Shown: one piece after another, positions 59,576 through 64,000 of the stretch | Layout of the letters: the number at the start of each line of letters is the position of its first letter | Numbering within the stretch: the stretch's first letter is position 1 | Source: Chrysogorgia sp. JL179-B06 | Taxonomy: Eukaryota > Cnidaria > Anthozoa > Scleralcyonacea > Chrysogorgiidae | Assembly: GCA_035772405.1 (NCBI GenBank) | Contig: JAYKKM010000048.1 | Coordinates: 3,959,501 to 4,023,500, forward strand | Reading direction: 5' to 3' | DNA: 64,000 nucleotides | Notes under the pieces: generated by a model | Databases searched by the model: none | Told to the model about the DNA's origin: nothing | What the model saw: the letters and a program-made list of their open reading frames with translations, nothing else | Position numbers and translations under genes: made by a program

Positions 59576-59755
59576 CTGCAAAATAACAATAATCTTCGGT
59601 CGCTTTTGGTCAACTGAAGGCCAACACGAGCCTGTCAAAATGCCAATCAAATGACATGCACTTTTACACGCTCGAGTTAAAACATTTACAATAAAGAAAA
59701 GGCAAATTAATATTTACCACATGTGAGATCTAAATCGTAAGAAATTTATAGTTAC

Positions 59756-60077
59756 CTCCATGATTTCAAGATAGTTAAATGCTTTGTCTTTTACAAAGTT
59801 TTCTGGTTGAAGGGATTTAGTAGCGTTGTTCAGTTGACATTTATGCCTGGAGCTCGAGCACATCTCTTCTTTGATCTCATAATTTGATAGATTTACACAA
59901 AGGATAACCAGACAAGCATTGATGAGCGCATTCAATCTCACTGTAAGTTTCACTTTCTTTCATCACATTATTCTCAAGTCGAGCACCTTGAGAAATTACA
60001 GAAATGGTGAATTTGAGCGATGTGACCAGATAATCAAACAGTGTCAACCGTGACGCATTGCACGCTCGGTCGGCCAT
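59756..60077 (-). pseudogene. PAN-fibrinogen gene A, exon 1 (PAN/apple domain) with a 1-base frameshift
   Basis: ATG at 60077 opens MADRACNASRLTLFDYLVTS and a hydrophobic stretch (LKFTISVIS). The PAN domain follows: QGARLENNVMKESETYSEIE, CAHQCLSGYPLCKSI. Near 59877 one extra base relative to copy B shifts the frame (KSIKL stop instead of KSINYEI). The rest (EEMCSSSRHKCQLNNATKS) is open in the next frame up to the donor at 59755. Ignoring the extra base, exon 1 is 321 bases and the four exons total 1023 bases, exactly 340 codons plus stop. The frameshift is either real inactivation or an assembly error in a TTTGAT context. The domain is extracellular and adhesive. Confidence 0.75.
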
Positions 60078-60232
60078 TTTCGAAGCACGAATTCCCTTGG
60101 TGAACTTATCCTAACTATCTGGTCATCCTTGATATAAATTATTCATTTTGTCTTTTAATTGAAAAAGACACACCTTAGAAAGTAATTATTTGTGCATTTT
60201 TCACAAAACTCAACGTTTTCTTGACTTTCGTT

Positions 60233-60341
60233 TCAAATTATGTCAGCCTTGACTGACGTGCAAAGTGTGGAAGAGTGGACGTATTTGGATTGTACGCCAC
60301 TCTTTCACACTTCGCGTCAGTCAAGGCTAACATAATTTGAA
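60233..60341. repeat. Long hairpin, ~45-bp arms
   Basis: AAATTATGTCAGCCTTGACT and its near-complement (ending 60341), with GACGTGCAAAGTGTGGAAGAG-type inner arms and an 18-base loop. A MITE or a hairpin of unknown origin, 150 bases upstream of gene A's start. Confidence 0.8.
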
Positions 60342-60653
60342 ATGATAGTCAACAAAGGAGACTGGGCAAAGTGATATGTATTCATCTTCACCTCTTGAAA
60401 AACAGTGACTGAGTTATCACACGACACCTGAAATCCCACGTGCCACGACAGACTCCTTCCGGTTATGGTAATATGGCATGAGGGTCACCAGAGTCCCTAT
60501 ATTAGCTATTACACCATTCACATTGACACTTTAATAAAATATAAATTCGACAGATGGAAGATATAAAAATCCTATTTGCTTGCAAATATTCCATTTATTT
60601 GGCAAATATCGACGAACTCTTCCAAGCACAGCTATCCTCTGAATTAAATGTTT

Positions 60654-61780
60654 TCATAATTCATCAGTATGGATGGACCAAGTTAGATGGCTGTCTATGT
60701 GCACTCCCAAAAGTTTTTCTGAGTTAACTTGCTTTAATTTGCTACCATCAAGGCTAAGATCCAATGTTTGAGTTTGCAACGTCATTAATTTCTGACGGGT
60801 AGATATAACAATACACTTTGTTTTATCTGGATGAATTTTCATTCTGTTTTCTTTAGCCCACACCCAAGTCTTATTAATGTCAGATTGTAATTTTTTTCTA
60901 CTTCAAGTAGCGTGGATCCGGACGTGTAGAGAGTCGAATCATCTGCATCAAGCGCGCAACCAGGATTTTTGAAAGGGGGGTCGTTTTCACAACAGTAACG
61001 ACGATGCTCAAGGGGGGTCCAGGGGTATGCACCCCCGGAAATTTTTTGAAATTTGGGTCTCTAAAACGGCATTTCCTGCATTTTGAGGACACTTTTGAGC
61101 AAAAACGAAAGTCTTATTTTTAAGAAACATTTGGTCCAAATGAGATTAGACTTGCATTTTAATATTGTTTGAGAAAACGTTTGGTAATTTGGAAGTGTAA
61201 ATTAGGTGGGCACAGTTTTCTTTTATCCATATTAATCTCAAGTATGCCACCCAATCTAGCCAAATATCGAATCGTGGCATCGTGCTCGAAAAATTCGTAT
61301 AAAACAAGATGGCCGTGCACCAATCTTGTTCCCAGAGCCTTCCGGTCGCGCACGGAAATTTGTCAGTCCCGAGCCCTCGGCCACATCGGCGGAGGAACAT
61401 ATGCATGAAATTGAAACAAGATCGTGAACAACGTAACAAGATCGTGATAAACCCTTTTGAAAATTTTATAAATTTGGAGCTTTATATAATTTCGGTCGCG
61501 CCCCTCCGACCCCCCCCCCCCCCCCCCCCCCCCCCCCTCGTTGCGCCCTTGATCTGCATAGAGACTCACATTGGTTTCCAAGGACATAGGAAAATCATTC
61601 ATGAAAAGCAAAAATAAAATAGGACCAATTAGAATACATCCCTGTTGACTATCTACACAGACCTATTGATATCTGTCATTTAAGTAACTTTCAAACCATT
61701 TGAGAGTCCCACAGTCCAACACATTCCACTTCCTGTTGTTCAATCGATGTTGTTTAATGATATATTTATATAAATTAGGA
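60654..61780 (-). pseudogene. LINE reverse transcriptase split by a hAT element
   Basis: The outer part (61780-61552) reads TLKWFESYLNDRYQ, VDSQQGCILIGPILFLLFMN and DFPMSLETNVSLYAD. After the hAT insertion the frame resumes at 60948 with DDSTLYTSGSTLLEVE, then (after one shift) INKTWVWAKENRMKIHPDKT and VNSEKLLGVHIDSHLTW. The split lies inside the catalytic box YADD, so removing the insert restores the motif order. Typical jockey/RTE-like LINE RT. Inactive. Confidence 0.85.
60949..61551. mobile_element. 603-bp hAT non-autonomous element with 8-bp target duplication
   Basis: ATCTGCAT flanks both ends (60941-60948 and 61552-61559). Ends CAAGCGCGCAACCAGG and the complement of CAAGGGCGCAACGAGG form the terminal inverted repeat. 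A roughly 28-base C run sits just inside the right end (61510-61537). A partial duplicate is at 58615-59062. Confidence 0.9.
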
Positions 61781-62282
61781 AAGAAAGTAATGAACATTGA
61801 GTGTTTATAAGATAGTAGCATTACCTGGAAGCGCCCCAATATTACAAAGTGAACCAAATGTGTTCATGATTAGCTAGATACGTGTTCCAACTAAAAACAA
61901 ATTATCATGTCTAGATACAAGATTTATAACAAAAAGAAATTGAAAGTTTCCTAAACTTTATCTTTGAAACAAAGATAAATTCACAGGCAGGATCATTGTT
62001 TACAACTTTTAGTTAATATCAATTAATACAATGGGATGTAAACTAAAACATTCCAACTATTCGTTCAGACACCAGATTTATAACAAATAGACATTGAAAG
62101 TTTTTTTAACTTTATGTTTAAAACAAACTAAGATAAGATCACATGCAAGATCCTTCTTTTACAACGTTTCCATAATAACAATTTAAACATTCGGATGTAA
62201 ACCAAATTCCAACTAAAACAAACAAATTATCTCCTTTAGACACTAGATTTATAATATATATAGACACTAGATATACAATATA
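61781..62282. other. 3' flank of the neighbouring fibrinogen gene, duplicated from gene A
   Basis: Very similar to 47730-48240 (GAAAGAAAGTAAT...TTGAGTGTTTATA, TTCATGATTAGCTAGATACG). No coding sequence. Confidence 0.7.
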
Positions 62283-63360
62283 TTTCTCGCCTATCATGAA
62301 CGCACTTCAGGATGGATGAATGTCCACCTGAGTTCAAACCTATGTTTTATAGTCGTCGTGTTGATGACTGTTTTACCTTGTTTCGTTCTTCGGATTAAAA
62401 TGTACTCACGTATTGGAGGTAAACAAAGCTTTGTCGTTCCTAGACATACGTGTCAATTGTTTCGGTGGTTGCTCTAATTTCCACAAATGTTTACCATAAA
62501 CCTACTTTTACTGGTCTTTTGACCTCCTTATTTATTCCGTTGTTTTACAAGAGAAGTCGAATCTTTTCCTGATTCAACCGTTGCTTCAATATTTGTTTTA
62601 CGTACGCTATTTTTAATGTTGAACTAGAAAAACTAAAACGCATCCTTATCAATAATGGTTATCCCGATCATCTAAACCACCACGGTTCCTAAACGCATGC
62701 ACCGTCTATTTCTCTCCACTTCGTTCAAATCCGAACCCGACAACTTCTCTCATCTGCCTATCCTAAATTGATATTATAGGTTTATCGCTCGTCCTTCAGT
62801 TAGACTTTTTCACTTTTCTTTTAAAGATAAAATTCCCTTACGTCTTAGATCACGTGTTGTATACAATTTTACGTGTGGGAGCTCCTGAGCTTCCTACATC
62901 GGATAAACAATCCGACATTTACATACACGTGTGTCTAACCACATGGGAATCTCGCCTCTTACTGCAGGCAAGAAGTATAGTAACACTCCTCTCACAAGTA
63001 TCCTCTCTCATCACCGTGACACTGGTCACCATGTCTATTTTAATGATTTTAAGATTATTTCTAGTATCAGAACTTCTTTTGGGCGAAACTCTACTCAATC
63101 GCGATCTCAAACCTTCTATAAACGCAAATATTGGCACCGCACCACTTTTTCTTTTATAAGCTTATAATTCTGTCATTGTGTAATTGTCATTGCATACTAG
63201 TGTTGTCTCATCTTGTAATATGTATTTTTAGTATTCTCTCTTGATTGGTTAATTAATTCGTAATTTATGACAACTTTGTAACTGTATATTTAGCCGGCTT
63301 TCTGTGCTTATGTAAATTATTATTCTCTGAAGATGTTGTGTTAACAACGAAATATATATA
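62283..63360 (+). mobile_element. Penelope-like element 3, decayed, inserted in the gene 3' flank
   Basis: RT block with WMNECPPEFKPMFYSRRVDD followed by CFTLFRSS (VDD at 62360-62368, the Y of YVDD replaced by R). Then come scattered RT remnants in several frames and the endonuclease end at 62931-63167 (MSNHMGISPLTAGKKYSNTP, LTSILSHHRDTGHHVYFNDF). A hammerhead-like core lies at 63327-63352. The host sequence continues on the far side (about 63385) exactly as at 48340 in the gene A flank, so the insertion post-dates the gene duplication. Confidence 0.75.
63327..63352 (+). ncRNA. Hammerhead-like core at the 3' end of PLE 3
   Basis: CTGAAGA (63327-63333), stem II GTTGT/ACAAC with loop GTTA, GAAA (63349-63352). 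The following sequence is overrun by a TA microsatellite, so stem III and the cleavage site are lost. Confidence 0.45.
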
Positions 63361-63576
63361 TGTATATTTATATATGTATATAATGTATTCTTCGTGTTTT
63401 ATGCTGGGCTTTTATATTTTTAACAAACCCTGTCCAATCTCCAGGTAATGTTCTAAATGGAAAGTTTCTTTAACTTTATGTTGATAATAACAATGACAAC
63501 GTCACTTGTACCAGTCTCCTTGTTTTTAATCTTTGGCTTAATAACGATGCACCGGATGTCAACTGAAATATTCTGA

Positions 63577-63845
63577 CTACAATGAAAGAGGACGGAATTT
63601 CATCTCAGTCTTCTTTAACGAATAATTCTGTCCTTTCCAGTCTTTCCACATTACTCCTTTATTATCACCAATGAGGTGAGGATCATGTTGATACAGACCA
63701 TTTAAGTTGGAGTGAGCACACCTGTTGAACCACCAGGCGCCACCGTAACGCACAGTACAGTTTTCATTCTGCATGAGGTCATTATCCTGGTCTTTAGTGG
63801 TAAATTTCATTCCATTGTGTTCAGTAAGTGAGTCACCAGCATTTC
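63577..63845 (-). CDS. Second fibrinogen gene (paralogue C), terminal exon
   Basis: After TTGCAG| the exon reads NAGDSLTEHNGMKFTTKDQD, then NENCTVRYGGAWWFNRCAHS, NLNGLYQHDPHLIGDNKGVM and YSLKKTEMKFRPLSL, stopping at 63577. Same phase, length and motifs as exon 4 of gene A (GAWWFNRC, KTEMKFRP). The calcium-site region DQDND and both Cys are present. Upstream exons lie beyond 64000. The frame is intact, so this paralogue may be functional. Gene A and this exon are in tandem on the same strand. Confidence 0.9.
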
Positions 63846-64000
63846 CTGCAATAAAACATCAAATTAGGACTAAGAGAGTCGAAAGACTTACAATTTTCTA
63901 AACAACATAAAAATATAATAACACAAAGTATAATAAGTCAATTAGAAATAACTCGACGATTCATATTTTTGTAACGCATAGAAAAATGGTTATATTTATT
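63846..64000 (-). other. Start of the intron before the paralogue C terminal exon
   Basis: Similar to 48752-48830 (AAATTAGGACTAA, ACGCATAGAAAAAT). Shows that the duplication includes intron sequence. Confidence 0.7.

Overview
The window looks like AT-rich, intron-containing DNA from an invertebrate animal, most likely a cnidarian such as a sea anemone or coral. That placement is inference. It rests on a tandem family of PAN/apple plus fibrinogen-domain genes with phased introns, on the mix of transposons, and on TTAGGG-bearing interspersed repeats. No rRNA gene, operon, CRISPR array or prokaryotic gene was seen. Most of the sequence is repeats and mobile elements, and host coding exons are few.

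Layout. 1-600: unassigned sequence and a TA-rich microsatellite. 683-4402: two Penelope-like elements (PLEs), both with terminal inverted copies and GIY-YIG endonuclease remnants. 5086-7090: 5'-truncated non-LTR retroelement broken by a poly-G tract. 7204-8815: MITE, a hairpin and a PLE relic. 8940-10680: duplicated PAN-domain gene fragment with a LINE inside its exon. 11373-15948: PIF/Harbinger transposon carrying a truncated LINE and a tRNA-like SINE. 16035-18265: Ty3/gypsy protease relic, Polinton/Maverick DNA polymerase B relic, and two 446-bp TTAA-flanked MITEs. 18821-19141: unassigned minus-strand ORF. 21131-21510: hAT MITE with a perfect 8-bp target duplication. 21520-27180: giant satellite with a roughly 32-bp unit and higher-order structure. 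27400-29430: degenerate repeats and the 3' half of a Ty3/gypsy pol. 30070-30244: possible host first exon. 30391-43406: a nested complex described below. 43400-48480: diverged duplicated non-coding DNA with a LINE 3' end and a MITE. 48486-60077: a PAN-fibrinogen gene on the minus strand (gene A). Its introns hold a 43-bp minisatellite, another palindrome-array element with a gene, SINEs, TA arrays and a 238-bp tandem repeat. 58467-61780: duplicated LINE plus hAT segments. 62283-63360: a PLE in the 3' flank of a third fibrinogen gene, whose last exon is 63577-63845.

The host genes. Four exons on the minus strand (60077-59756, 59575-59524, 52150-51767, 48751-48486) join with matching phases. 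They give a predicted secreted protein of about 340 residues, PAN domain then fibrinogen-like domain, provided a single-base frameshift in the first exon is disregarded. A second PAN exon (9580-9841) is split by a LINE. A second terminal fibrinogen exon belongs to a neighbouring paralogue. The window is therefore part of a young, decaying lectin-like gene cluster.

Most unusual feature. Four elements (W 30391-43406, X 34182-38797, Y 38800-42265, Z from 52238) share one architecture: short terminal repeats followed by long subterminal arrays of one short palindromic word. Each uses a different word. X, Y and Z also share the end TA|CACTGTAAA. X and Y sit head to tail at one TA inside a 109-bp tandem repeat that itself forms the subterminal region of W. 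X, Y and Z carry spliced or frameshifted ORFs of unknown function. In addition, the PLEs repeatedly carry hammerhead-ribozyme-like cores. In two families these fold by eye into complete type I hammerheads.
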